Counted from the first letter of the stretch, positions 32,594 through 41,178 are shown. The stretch: 42,126 nt of DNA from Ruminococcaceae bacterium UBA3215 (GCA_002363155.1 DEWH01000018.1:56252-98377); one strand, 5' to 3'. The notes: generated by a model not told the origin, from the sequence alone. Program-made: numbers and translations.

Positions 32594-33523
32594 TTATACG
32601 TTATAATACTTGTCGTAGTTTACAAGCTCGTCGAGCATCTTGTCGAGCTTTTCCGGAAGCTCCTCGTCCTTGAACTGGCAGGTGCCGACTTTGTGGTGAC
32701 CGCCGCCGCCATATTTGAGCATAAGGCTTCCTACATCGACTTTGCTGGTCTTGTTCATTACCGAATAGCCTACCGCAGCAGAACAGCCTACGCCGCCCTT
32801 GCCGTTTACGATCCATGCGGAGATGTTCTGTTCGGGGTAGAGGGAGTAGATCATGAAGCGGTTGCCGGTATAGATCGGGTCAACGCCGCGGAGATCCGTG
32901 ATGATGACATCGCGCTTTATGACGGTGTGCTTATGTACCATTTCCTTGAACAGCTCGCTCTGCTCATTGTAAACGGCGATGCGCTCCTTTATATCGGGCA
33001 TGTCGAGTATTTCCTGTGTCGTCATGCTGCGGCAGCAGGTGAGCAGCTTCTCCATGAGCTGATAGTTGCTTATGGTGAAGTTTCTGAATCTTCCGAGTCC
33101 GGTACGGGGATCCATCAGGAATCCGACGAGTATCCAACCTGTGGGGTGAAGAACTTCGTCAACGGTAAGATTGCCGCTGTCCACCTTGTCAACAGCCTCC
33201 ATGAGGTCGTCGAACTGCGGGAAGCGCTCTTTTCCGCCGTAGTATTCGTATATTATCCTTGCGCAGCTGGGAGTGATACGGCTTTCGCCCTTGTACTTGC
33301 CTTCGAGCTGCTGACGCTCGAATTCGCTGGAGTGGTGGTCGAACCAGAGTCCGCAGCCCTCCACGAAAGGAACATTTGCAAGAACATCGTTCTCCGTCAC
33401 CGGAACGAGTCCGTCCTGTATATCCTTGGGGTGCTTGAAAGTAAAGGTATCTATGATACCTGCCTCATAAAGAAGCGCACCGCATGCAAGTCCGTCGAAA
33501 TCCGAGCGGGTTATAAGATTCAT
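32594..33523 (-). CDS. DHH/DHHA1 phosphoesterase
   Basis: 309 residues, cytoplasmic. The DHH motifs are RSDFDGL (6-12, in place of the usual DHDADG), LWFDHHSSEF (59-68) and a C-terminal DHHA1 loop GGGGHHKVGT (272-281). The family includes exopolyphosphatases, nanoRNases and cyclic-dinucleotide phosphodiesterases; which one applies cannot be decided. Start ATG 33523 follows AGGGGGAA; the frame begins 8 codons earlier without a ribosome binding site. Own promoter upstream. Confidence 0.85.
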   Translation of the reverse strand: MNLITRSDFDGLACGALLYEAGIIDTFTFKHPKDIQDGLVPVTENDVLANVPFVEGCGLWFDHHSSEFERQQLEGKYKGESRITPSCARIIYEYYGGKERFPQFDDLMEAVDKVDSGNLTVDEVLHPTGWILVGFLMDPRTGLGRFRNFTISNYQLMEKLLTCCRSMTTQEILDMPDIKERIAVYNEQSELFKEMVHKHTVIKRDVIITDLRGVDPIYTGNRFMIYSLYPEQNISAWIVNGKGGVGCSAAVGYSVMNKTSKVDVGSLMLKYGGGGHHKVGTCQFKDEELPEKLDKMLDELVNYDKYYNV

Positions 33524-33574
33524 GATAAATTCCCCCTGTGTGAACAATAATTAACGGTATCGAACCTTATTACT

Positions 33575-33603
33575 ATTATAACAAATTCTGTTTACTTTTG
33601 CAA
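33575..33603 (-). promoter_or_regulatory. Promoter of the DHH gene
   Basis: TTGCAA and TATAAT on the minus strand, 17-bp spacer, with a start near 33568. It lies immediately after the transglutaminase gene, so that operon can read into it. Confidence 0.8.
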
Positions 33604-33611
33604 CTGTTTTT

Positions 33612-36410
33612 TTACAAAAACAACGAAATTTTCAGAAAAATCCTTTTTATTGCGGACAAGTCTTCCGTTACTTTTCTGTAAACGGCTTCGGTGAAGGCAT
33701 ACACGGCTCTGCGTTCGTCCTCGGAAACTGGGGAGATATCCGCATTTCCGAATTCGCACTTCTCAAATACTGGCATAACGTCCATCATAAACACGTTCGC
33801 GCCTTTCATCTCTATGCTTCCGTCAACTCGTTCGGCAAAATCGTAGAACTGTTCCGCGCCGGGTTCGAGACCCTTTTTCGCCAGAAGCGTCATAACGAAC
33901 CTGTACATTACCTGCGCTGCTTCGTAGGGCGGGAGCTCCCGGAACCTGCGCATCGTTTTCTCCTCTGCTTTTCTCAGGCTGCGGAAGAAGAGTGTGATTA
34001 TCACGATCACCGCAGCAACGACAATAATGATTACCGCAAACGGCAGAAGTGTTACGATAATATCCGTGATATCGGATCCGTTACGGTTCTCGGGTACAGG
34101 CGTTATATCCGGTTCCTGCTCCTGCTCTTCTTCGCCCGGAATATTGTCGCTTTCCGCCGTTTCGTCAGTTTCGGCAAAGTCCGGCACAGTCTGCGGAATG
34201 TCCGTTTCTTCGGGCGCCGAAGTTATTGCCGGTTCGTCGGAAATATCGGTGCCTTCCGGTGCCGCGGCTTCCGGAGGAATTCCGTAAACGATCTCTGCAT
34301 AACCCGGCACTCCGGCTGTCGGGTCAAAGGGGAGCCAGCCGATACCGCGGAAATAGACTTCTACCCACGCGTGCAGCTGCTTTTCGGTAAGTGTGTATCT
34401 GTAATTGCCGTCCTTGTCCGGCTCTCCGCCGCCGTAAACCACATATCCGGTGACATATCTTGCCGGGATTCCCTGTTCCCGGAGAGTAAGGGTCATTGCG
34501 GTAGCGAAAAGCGCGCAGTGACCGCTGTGCGTTTCGTTCAGGAACGTGTCAAGCATATTTTCGCCGTTGTTCGAGTCGTCCAGCGAGTATGTGAAGTTCT
34601 TGCTGAAATATTCGCACATCGCCTTAGCGGTAAAATAGCGCTGGATATTGGCTGTTGCAGCGCCCGAAACGCTGTCGCCGTATATCGCGTATTCTTTCTG
34701 ATGATATCCGGCATCTTCATAATACTGCTCACATTTCCGATAAAAATCGCCGATAGTTTCAAAGTGCCCGGAAGGTGTGGATACAGAATCGGTCTTTTTC
34801 TTGTAGTTGTTTTCTATGAAACCGCGGTAATCGGATATTCCGCGGATATAATCGCCCGGCGTGATGCCCGGCGGTGTTATGCTGCCGTTTGAAACCGCGG
34901 TATTTTCGCTTTCGGCGGTCATCATCATTATATATGAACCGAAAATGCCGGAATCCATATCCGGGGTGAGAGCAAGTCCCTCGTACCTGTTCACGAAGCC
35001 GCGCTTTGTACGGAGAATAAAGTCGCCGAAGCAGTCATACTGTTCGCTTGCCCGGTAGTTGAGCTCAAAGGGAGCAACCGGCTGGAACACGACTCTTGTG
35101 TTGCGAAGATACTTTATCGAAACGGACTGGAGCGGTATTGCCTCTTCCGGATCATAGCCGTAGGAGCCTTTTGCGAGAAGCTGGCGGAACACCTGGTATT
35201 CCGCTTCCGGGGCGAAGCTGTCGGGTACAGCCGTCCTGTACGCTTCGTCCGCCGATCTTACGCTGTTCCACGAGTTTCCGTTGTATTCAACGCCTATATC
35301 GCCCCGAAGATATACGGGTATATCATTGCGCTGGAGCGTTACTTCAAGCACAGGACGGTCACTTTCGCCGGGCGGCGCAATGCTTATACTGTCGGAGATG
35401 TCGCCGTAGGAACCCGAGCTGAAATAGCCCTTGTCGTCCGGGCTGCCTATCGGCATTCCGAGGATATCGCCAACTGCGTCGGCTGCTCTGTTTCCGATAG
35501 TTACAGCGGTATCGAGCACTTTCTGATAGTTGAGCCCCATTCCGTCGGGAATGATCCCGGCAGCGCCGTAGAAGACCACAGCCGCGATCAATGCCGCGGT
35601 TATCATGTTCCCGGAGTAGCGGTGATAGCGCACCGTGTCTCCGGCTATCTTCCGGGAGGGCGGTGCGAACACAAGCCTCCGGCTGTATTCCCTGTCGTTC
35701 CGGAAGATGTTCAGATGTGCTGATGAAAGGTTTCCGTAGATAAAACGGCTGTCAAGCTCGTAGCTGGAGCTTATCGCCTCAAAGCCGAAAATGCAGGCCA
35801 CGAACAGCAGATAGTCCGGTATGAAACCGGCGATCTCGCCCGCAACAGAGGGAGCGGTGACTATAACTGCCGCAGTAACGGGAACGGAAAGATGTATCCT
35901 TGTGCGGACGGCTGCGGTAAAGAACACCGCGCACAGCACGCCGAGCAGTATCGCCGCCCAGAAATACGCGGTCTGCATAAGTCCGTGCTCCGGTTCAATG
36001 CCGGATTTGAGGCGGTATATATTGTGTACTGTGAAATCCGCAGTCTGGAGCAGCCGTCCGTCCAGACGCAGAAGTATATAATCCCAGAAATACAGAGCAA
36101 GGCGGTATGCGGTGTCACGCAGGAACCAAATCACCGCAGCCGCGGCCGTGAGCACAGCACCGTAAACGATCGGAGCCGGCATGACAGACGCGAGGATATA
36201 AATAAAGCCGGACGCGAGTGCGGATATTCCAGCGGGAATGAACGCATTCCCCTCGTAGCCGTAAAGCTCACAGAATATCAGCACCAGAGATCCGGTCATA
36301 AGGCACAGCAAAGCAAGCCTTGCCGTAAGCAGGAAAGCGGCGGAAGGCTGTTCGCCGAAATATTCGTCGTGAAGTATCTTTTCGTTGCTGTGATCTTTTC
36401 TGAAACTCAT
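33612..36410 (-). CDS. Transglutaminase-like membrane protein
   Basis: Large envelope protein, 932 residues from ATG 36410 (an ATG at 36512 would add 34 residues but overlaps the DUF58 gene by 55 bp; neither has a strong ribosome binding site). About eight membrane helices in the first 300 residues, then an extracytoplasmic transglutaminase-like domain with Cys632 (SGHCALFAT), His680 (LHAWVEVYF) and Asp696 (PFDPTAG), a complete triad. A Pro/Glu/Thr-rich acidic linker follows, then one more membrane helix and a cytoplasmic DUF4129-like tail. It may crosslink or cleave cell-surface proteins, a frequent partner of MoxR-DUF58 pairs. Last gene of the second MoxR operon. Confidence 0.88.
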   Translation of the reverse strand: MSFRKDHSNEKILHDEYFGEQPSAAFLLTARLALLCLMTGSLVLIFCELYGYEGNAFIPAGISALASGFIYILASVMPAPIVYGAVLTAAAAVIWFLRDTAYRLALYFWDYILLRLDGRLLQTADFTVHNIYRLKSGIEPEHGLMQTAYFWAAILLGVLCAVFFTAAVRTRIHLSVPVTAAVIVTAPSVAGEIAGFIPDYLLFVACIFGFEAISSSYELDSRFIYGNLSSAHLNIFRNDREYSRRLVFAPPSRKIAGDTVRYHRYSGNMITAALIAAVVFYGAAGIIPDGMGLNYQKVLDTAVTIGNRAADAVGDILGMPIGSPDDKGYFSSGSYGDISDSISIAPPGESDRPVLEVTLQRNDIPVYLRGDIGVEYNGNSWNSVRSADEAYRTAVPDSFAPEAEYQVFRQLLAKGSYGYDPEEAIPLQSVSIKYLRNTRVVFQPVAPFELNYRASEQYDCFGDFILRTKRGFVNRYEGLALTPDMDSGIFGSYIMMMTAESENTAVSNGSITPPGITPGDYIRGISDYRGFIENNYKKKTDSVSTPSGHFETIGDFYRKCEQYYEDAGYHQKEYAIYGDSVSGAATANIQRYFTAKAMCEYFSKNFTYSLDDSNNGENMLDTFLNETHSGHCALFATAMTLTLREQGIPARYVTGYVVYGGGEPDKDGNYRYTLTEKQLHAWVEVYFRGIGWLPFDPTAGVPGYAEIVYGIPPEAAAPEGTDISDEPAITSAPEETDIPQTVPDFAETDETAESDNIPGEEEQEQEPDITPVPENRNGSDITDIIVTLLPFAVIIIVVAAVIVIITLFFRSLRKAEEKTMRRFRELPPYEAAQVMYRFVMTLLAKKGLEPGAEQFYDFAERVDGSIEMKGANVFMMDVMPVFEKCEFGNADISPVSEDERRAVYAFTEAVYRKVTEDLSAIKRIFLKISLFL

Positions 36411-36457
36411 TTTATCATCGCTGCGGGAAGGCTTTCCGCATTCCCGCCGGTACCTTT

Positions 36458-37654
36458 TTATTGCATTGAAGTGCGAAGCGAAAGAGCGATATCCTCCTGA
36501 TCTATGCGCCATACGGAAACATTTCCGGCTGCGCCAGCCTGAGCGGCGAGCATATCGTCCGGATCGGAGGCGGTAAGGTAAAGCCTTATCTCACCGCACA
36601 TATTTCCGACTGCGTTAAGAATATCGGTAAGCGCCGATGCCTTCATCTTCGGGGTTATGATAAACAGCGGTTCGCTGCCGGTAAGATTGTCTGCGGCATG
36701 GGAGATCATCTTCTCCGCTCCCGCGTCTTTTTTCGTGACGGGAATTACTGCGAATACCGACACGAGCCGTTCGTAATCATCGATCTTTTCCGCTGTCTTT
36801 ATATCTGTGTGCTCGTCGGACGTGCGGTAAATGTTCACTGCCGTGCGCCCGTCCGAGATTATCTTTCTTGTAAGTGCAAGGGCTGTCTCAACAGCAGCGT
36901 CCGCCGCTTTGAGATTATCGTCCTCATTCTCGGATATCGAATGAAGATCGGTTATGATGAGTGCGCTGCTGCCGAGATTCTGTTCCGACTGCTTCACCAT
37001 AAGCTCGTCGTGCTTTGCGGAGAGCTTCCAGTGAACATGCTTCATCAGATCGCCGTCTGCGTACTTTCTTACCGAAGCGAAGGAACCGCTCTCCATGAAC
37101 GATACCTTTGTTATCGTGCTGTCGTAGTCGTCGGTGCAGAGCGCTGTCGTTTCGTCCAGCATCACTCTTCTCGGCATCACCGTGATCCTGCACATCGGCG
37201 TATGTTTCAGTTTAAATCTGAATATCCGCAGCAGATCGTATATCTCCGCGTTCTCAATGCCGAGCATATATTCGCCGCGAAAGCTGATATTGCCCTTGAA
37301 CGAGTAGTCGCATTTCCGCAGCGCGGCTGCACTCAGAACAAGCTTTCGTCCCGGTATCACGCTTCCGTTTTTGTCATGGAACGTGCCTGTCACCATCATC
37401 GGCGCTGCCGGGATAATGAACCGGTTCTTTACCTTCACGGTTATCTCGAAATCCTGCAGCTTGCCGACATGATCCGCTTCCGGTATAACCTCGATCTTCA
37501 TCAGCAGTCCGGACAGCAGCATCAGCACGAACGTTACAGGCGGCATCAGCGCGACTCCCGCAAACAGCACAAACGACAGTTTGCTCTCGTAAGCGAGGGC
37601 GAATACGGCGGCTCCGAGATAAAGCAGCGCATATAAAATCCTGTACTTTGCCAA
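36458..37654 (-). CDS. DUF58 protein (second paralogue)
   Basis: 398 residues with two N-terminal membrane segments, a beta-rich region and the DUF58 core GSFASVRKYADGDLMKHVHWKLSAKHDELMVKQ split over about 195-230, followed by a VWA-like half. The start is TTG (37652-37654), supported by AGAGGT 9 nt upstream and the absence of a nearby in-frame ATG; it lies 3 nt after the moxR stop, so translation is probably coupled. Confidence 0.87.
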   Translation of the reverse strand: MAKYRILYALLYLGAAVFALAYESKLSFVLFAGVALMPPVTFVLMLLSGLLMKIEVIPEADHVGKLQDFEITVKVKNRFIIPAAPMMVTGTFHDKNGSVIPGRKLVLSAAALRKCDYSFKGNISFRGEYMLGIENAEIYDLLRIFRFKLKHTPMCRITVMPRRVMLDETTALCTDDYDSTITKVSFMESGSFASVRKYADGDLMKHVHWKLSAKHDELMVKQSEQNLGSSALIITDLHSISENEDDNLKAADAAVETALALTRKIISDGRTAVNIYRTSDEHTDIKTAEKIDDYERLVSVFAVIPVTKKDAGAEKMISHAADNLTGSEPLFIITPKMKASALTDILNAVGNMCGEIRLYLTASDPDDMLAAQAGAAGNVSVWRIDQEDIALSLRTSMQ

Positions 37655-37657
37655 AGC

Positions 37658-38602
37658 TTACTTACCTCTTGTGAACGGTGGTTTGACAGCCTTTATAACG
37701 TCACGCAGCACGTCCATCGTATCGGTGCGCTTGATCTTTGCCTCCTGTGTAAGCCTTATTCTGTGGGGCAGGATATAGGGCGTCATACGCAGCACGTCCT
37801 CCGGTACCACATACGCTCTGCCGTTCAGGAAAGCATAGCTCTGTGCCGCACGCATCAGCGCGAGGGACGCACGGGGACTTGCTCCAAGCTCCACGGCGGG
37901 GTGAACACGGGTGCTTGCGGTTATCTCCACAATATACCGGTAAACCGACGGCTCTATGTTCGTGTCCTTTACATCGTCCTGCGCCGCAATGATATCTTCC
38001 CTCGTGCAAGTCGGGATTATAAGATCGAACGGGTCATTCTTCTGTCTGCTTGCGATGATGCCGATCTCCTGATCTACGGTGGGGTAGCCCATTGAGACCT
38101 TCATCATGAATCGGTCAAGCTGAGCTTCCGGGAGCGGGAATGTACCGACGTAACCGAGCTCGTTCTGTGTCGCAATGACCATAAACGGCGACGGGAGCTT
38201 ATGGGTGATGCCGTCAACGGTGACGGTCTGTTCCTCCATAGCTTCGAGCAGGGCAGACTGGGTCTTCGGTGTAGCACGGTTTATCTCGTCCGCGAGCAGT
38301 ATGTTTGTCATGACCATACCCGGGCGGTATTCAAAATTATTCGTTTCCTTGTTGAGCATTGTGAAGCCGGTTATGTCCGAGGCGGTAACATCCGGGGTAA
38401 ACTGGGCGCGCTTGCTCATAAGTCCGGCGGACTTTCCCATAGCTGCGGCAAGAGTTGTCTTTCCGGTGCCTGGAACGTCCTCGACAAGAACGTGACCGCC
38501 GGAGAGCAGTGCGATAAGAAGCATCGTTACAACATCGCGCTTTCCGACTATTACCTTTTCCACCTCATCGGCTATCTGCTGAATTTTCCTGTTATGGATC
38601 AT
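37658..38602 (-). CDS. MoxR-family AAA+ ATPase (second paralogue)
   Basis: 314 residues. Walker A EDVPGTGKT (41-49), Walker B ILLADE (101-106), ATQNE sensor, LPEAQLDRF and SPRASLAL. First gene of the MoxR-DUF58-transglutaminase operon. ATG 38602 is preferred because AAAGGAAAA precedes it; an ATG 16 codons upstream (38650) lies at the predicted transcription start and would be leaderless. Confidence 0.93.
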   Translation of the reverse strand: MIHNRKIQQIADEVEKVIVGKRDVVTMLLIALLSGGHVLVEDVPGTGKTTLAAAMGKSAGLMSKRAQFTPDVTASDITGFTMLNKETNNFEYRPGMVMTNILLADEINRATPKTQSALLEAMEEQTVTVDGITHKLPSPFMVIATQNELGYVGTFPLPEAQLDRFMMKVSMGYPTVDQEIGIIASRQKNDPFDLIIPTCTREDIIAAQDDVKDTNIEPSVYRYIVEITASTRVHPAVELGASPRASLALMRAAQSYAFLNGRAYVVPEDVLRMTPYILPHRIRLTQEAKIKRTDTMDVLRDVIKAVKPPFTRGK

Positions 38603-38658
38603 CTGTATCGGTTTTCCTTTACGTCTTTTTGCGGACACAAACACCCGCATATAAATGT

Positions 38659-38687
38659 ATTATATCACCATTCGTTAATTAAATCAA
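38659..38687 (-). promoter_or_regulatory. Promoter of the second MoxR operon
   Basis: TTGATT and TATAAT on the minus strand with a 17-bp spacer and an extended TG. It is divergent from the padR promoter; the 312-bp gap 38603-38914 holds these promoters, the operators and a leader hairpin. Confidence 0.78.
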
Positions 38688-38781
38688 CCTTTTTCGGAAA
38701 ATGTAATTGATTTGTAATATTTCCGGAACGACTGAAATGTGCGGAGATTTTTGTGCAAAGTGACGAAAAACGGAAAGGCTA

Positions 38782-38832
38782 TTGACATACTACGGCAGAC
38801 GTGGTATTATAATACTACGGCAGACATAGTAT
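38782..38832 (+). promoter_or_regulatory. padR promoter with two tandem operator-like repeats
   Basis: TTGACA (38782-38787), 17 bp, TATTAT (38805-38810). Two 21-bp copies, both beginning ATACTACGGCAGAC, lie at 38787-38807 (ending GTGGTAT) and 38812-38832 (ending ATAGTAT). Each is an inverted repeat (ATACTA...TAGTAT, exact in the second). The first sits between -35 and -10, the second over the start point; centres are 25 bp apart. PadR autoregulation is the obvious reading. Confidence 0.8.
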
Positions 38833-38852
38833 TGTCTGACGTATCATCATAA

Positions 38853-38892
38853 GCCTTCCGCCCAGACTACCCCTACAAAACGGGCGGAAGGC
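38853..38892 (+). other. Leader hairpin before padR
   Basis: A perfect 11-bp stem GCCTTCCGCCC with GGGCGGAAGGC around an 18-nt loop, ending 9 nt before the GGAGG of padR. No T-run follows, so translational or stability control is more likely than termination. Confidence 0.6.
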
Positions 38893-38914
38893 GTTCCGGA
38901 CGGAGGTGAATCTA

Positions 38915-39229
38915 TTGATAAGCAGCGATATAATACGCGGTTATACGGATACCATGATATTGTTTATCGTGTCCTGCGGCGACTCATACGGCTATGAGAT
39001 ATCGAAGCAGATAAAGGAGATATCCGAGGAAAACTATGTTATGAAGGAAACAACGCTGTATTCCGCGCTTACCCGTCTTGAAAAGAACGGCTTTATAACT
39101 TCCTATTCGGGAATGCATGACGGACGAAAACGAACATATTACCGCATAACCGATGCCGGAAAAGCGTATTACAAGGAAAAATGCGAGGAATGGGAGCTTA
39201 CAAAGGAAGTAATCGATAAATTCATATAA
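38915..39229 (+). CDS. PadR-family transcriptional regulator
   Basis: Winged-helix repressor of 104 residues: SYGYEISKQIKE, TTLYSALTRLEKNGFITSY and the wing GRKRTYYRITDAGKAY are typical PadR text. The start is TTG at 38915, 7 nt after GGAGGT; an in-frame GTG at 38906 overlaps that site. Followed after 14 nt by a HAAS/DUF1700-type membrane protein gene, a common PadR partner. The tandem operator upstream suggests it represses its own operon and perhaps the divergent moxR. Confidence 0.92.
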   Translation: MISSDIIRGYTDTMILFIVSCGDSYGYEISKQIKEISEENYVMKETTLYSALTRLEKNGFITSYSGMHDGRKRTYYRITDAGKAYYKEKCEEWELTKEVIDKFI

Positions 39230-39243
39230 CGGAGGAGAAAATA

Positions 39244-40116
39244 ATGGATATCATAATGAATTATATTGACAGTATGTTTGCGGGAATACCGGTTACAGAT
39301 GAAACGAGCCGGCTCCGCGAGGATATCACCGCGAATATGACCGACAAGTACGACGAGCTTGTAAAAGAGGGCAAGAGCGGAAATGAAGCTATCGGCACGG
39401 TGATATCGGAGTTCGGCAGCATCGACGAGGTGCTGTCCGAAATGGGCATAACACGCGGCGCTGTGCCTGTGGTGATAACCGAGGCGCCGGAAAAGAAATA
39501 CCTGTCCCATATAAGGACAGTTTCGCTGCTTGCGGCTGCGGGAGCAGGCATTCTGATACTCGGGATAGCGCTCATATTTGTGCTGCAGTATCATACCTAT
39601 GAAAAGATATTATCTTTGTTTACTATAATCGCAGGCATAGTATTCATCTTCCTGTCACTGTTCATAAGGGTGGGATTCAGACAGAAATATGCAGAGATAC
39701 CCGAAAAAGCCATGACAGTTCTAAAAGCGAAATATGAAGCAAAAAGATCGCTTACACTGAAAATGGTGTTCCCGTTTATCTGCATTTTCGCAGTATTATT
39801 TGCACTCTTTTCGGGAATTAGATATTTTAATGTGTATTCGTTTATATTTATGGTCTCAGTCTCGCTTAATCTGGCAGTTACCGCTTTTGTATATACCGAA
39901 AAGCACACGCTGGCAGGTATGATAGGGGTGACTGTTCCGAATCTTAAGGCAGCTGATATATTGCGCGAGCTTACACTTCCATATTTCATGTGCGTGCTTA
40001 TGTCGGTCACAACAGAATATAACCAGTTTGAAATTGTGGTTATCTCCGTAGTTGTATATATTATCATGCATCTCTGTGCCGGTCAGTTCGATACTATAAA
40101 AGAAAACACTAAATAA
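39244..40116 (+). CDS. HAAS/DUF1700-type membrane protein
   Basis: 290 residues. An N-terminal HAAS-like helical domain (LREDITANMTDKYDELVKEGKSGNEAIGTVISEFGSIDEVLSEMG split over 24-67) is followed by six or so membrane helices in three pairs. Proteins of this kind are encoded with padR genes and are thought to be membrane targets or sensors of the regulon; no enzyme motif is present. GGAGG precedes the ATG. Ends at a shared terminator. Confidence 0.85.
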   Translation: MDIIMNYIDSMFAGIPVTDETSRLREDITANMTDKYDELVKEGKSGNEAIGTVISEFGSIDEVLSEMGITRGAVPVVITEAPEKKYLSHIRTVSLLAAAGAGILILGIALIFVLQYHTYEKILSLFTIIAGIVFIFLSLFIRVGFRQKYAEIPEKAMTVLKAKYEAKRSLTLKMVFPFICIFAVLFALFSGIRYFNVYSFIFMVSVSLNLAVTAFVYTEKHTLAGMIGVTVPNLKAADILRELTLPYFMCVLMSVTTEYNQFEIVVISVVVYIIMHLCAGQFDTIKENTK

Positions 40117-40118
40117 AA

Positions 40119-40149
40119 TGCTCCCCGTTTCTTGAAAGAAGCGGGGGCA
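40119..40149. terminator. Terminator between convergent padR operon and ribU
   Basis: Long stem from TGCTCCCCGTTTCTT pairing with AGAAGCGGGGGCA (one bulged T), loop GA. ATTTTATTT follows on the minus strand, so it best serves ribU; on the plus strand no T-run follows. Confidence 0.6.
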
Positions 40150-40186
40150 TATCATGTTGCCGGACTGTCAAATCTCCGTATTACGG

Positions 40187-40268
40187 TATAAGGTTTAGGG
40201 ATCCAACCCCTTTTTAAAGGGGTTGGCGCCGTCCGCGCAGGACAAGCGCCGCAGCGCCGCGGTTCAGC
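40187..40268 (-). repeat. Hairpin array containing the ribU stop codon
   Basis: AAGGTTTAGGGATC, then hairpin CAACCCCTTT-TT-AAAGGGGTTG (40204-40225), GTCC-GCGCA-GGAC (40231-40243), and overlapping GCGCC/GCGG stems to 40268. The first part matches the opening of the 18.25 kb array, and the second matches the GGCGCCGTCC-GCGTA-GGACAAGCGC module at 5597-5619. The ribU TGA lies in the last loop. Confidence 0.75.
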
Positions 40269-40881
40269 GGCGGATAGCTTTTGCCAGCGGTTTATAGATA
40301 AAGAACACGATCAGCGAGTCTGACATAAACTTGATGAATGTGAACGGCATATTGAACCATATCAGTGCGTCCCAGAGAGAACCTACGCCGCCGTTTAACT
40401 TCTGGTATTCTCCGATTATTGCGTCAAGCGGCATAAATGTCTGATAGAAGGGGTAGGAGATGTAGTAATTTATGAAGATGCTTGCCACAGCGACTATTGC
40501 CGAGCCTGCGATCATTGCAATAAGCGCGTTGGTCTTCGACGGCTTTATCTTGTAAATAAGCCACGACGGTATTACCATTACCACACCGAGGAGGAAGTTA
40601 CAGAGCTCTCCGACTCCCACAGATGCCGATACAGCAAGGTGTATCACATTTTTCAGCAGGCATACCGCAATTCCGGAAACCGGTGAGACGAGGAATGCGG
40701 CGAGTATAGCGGGAAGATCGGAAAAGTCGAATTTCACGAACGGCGGGATAAAGAACGGCACCGGGAATTCGAGATACTGGAGCACCACAGCTATCGCGGT
40801 AAGTATTGCGGTGACAGTGATGAACTTTACGCCGGTGATCCTGCGTACGCCTGTGTTTACTGCTTCTGTTCTGGTTGACAT
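40264..40881 (-). CDS. ribU: Riboflavin ECF transporter S component
   Basis: Membrane substrate-binding subunit of an energy-coupling factor transporter, 205 residues, about six helices. ITVTAILTAIAVVLQYLEFPVPF, FVKFDFSDLPAILAAFLVSPVSG and NFLLGVVMVIP match RibU proteins. Substrate assignment is strengthened by the FMN riboswitch directly upstream. The ATG at 40881 has AAAGGAG; the frame extends 29 codons back through the riboswitch terminator and is rejected there. The shared EcfAT module is not in the window. Confidence 0.93.
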   Translation of the reverse strand: MSTRTEAVNTGVRRITGVKFITVTAILTAIAVVLQYLEFPVPFFIPPFVKFDFSDLPAILAAFLVSPVSGIAVCLLKNVIHLAVSASVGVGELCNFLLGVVMVIPSWLIYKIKPSKTNALIAMIAGSAIVAVASIFINYYISYPFYQTFMPLDAIIGEYQKLNGGVGSLWDALIWFNMPFTFIKFMSDSLIVFFIYKPLAKAIRR

Positions 40882-40906
40882 GATGTTTCTCCTTTCGCTC
40901 GGAGGG

Positions 40907-40935
40907 AACAAAAATGCCCCTGTAAAAACAGGGGC
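40907..40935 (-). terminator. Riboswitch expression platform: intrinsic terminator
   Basis: Perfect 8-bp stem GCCCCTGT-TTTT-ACAGGGGC followed on the minus strand by ATTTTTGTT. Its 5' arm and the bases before it (CCCGCCCCTG) can instead pair with CAGAGGCGGG of the aptamer P1 strand, which would make an antiterminator. Confidence 0.8.
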
Positions 40936-40956
40936 GGGTACTGTGCAGTACGTTTT

Positions 40957-41138
40957 TGTTTCTTTCATCCGGACTATACCGTCGGTATCGGAATTTCACC
41001 GATTCGGCTCCGCAAGGGAGTTAGCGGACTCTATCGAAGCCCCTTTGCTGAGCGTCCTGATGAAGCGCTTCGCGGGAACTTCAATGCTGCGTTTTGCAGC
41101 ACCGCCGGTGGGGAATCGCACCCCGCCTCTGAAACATA
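40957..41138 (-). promoter_or_regulatory. FMN riboswitch (RFN element)
   Basis: On the minus strand the conserved landmarks run in order: CAGAGGCGGGGTGCGATTCCCC, ACCGGCGGT, CCCGCGA, GAGTCCGC, CGGTGAAATTCCGAT, ACCGACGGTATAGTCCGGATGAAAG. These match the six-helix FMN aptamer closely. With the terminator downstream, FMN should switch ribU off. No consensus promoter stood out in the 40 bp before it; a perfect palindrome TTACCGG-ATC-CCGGTAA lies at 41155-41171. Confidence 0.95.
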
Positions 41139-41178
41139 AATTGAATTTTTTATTTTTACCGGGATCCGGTAATTAACA

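Noticed and set aside
33541..33570. GGTTCGATACC as a tRNA T-arm
   Set aside because: No cloverleaf around it; it lies in the leader of the DHH gene.
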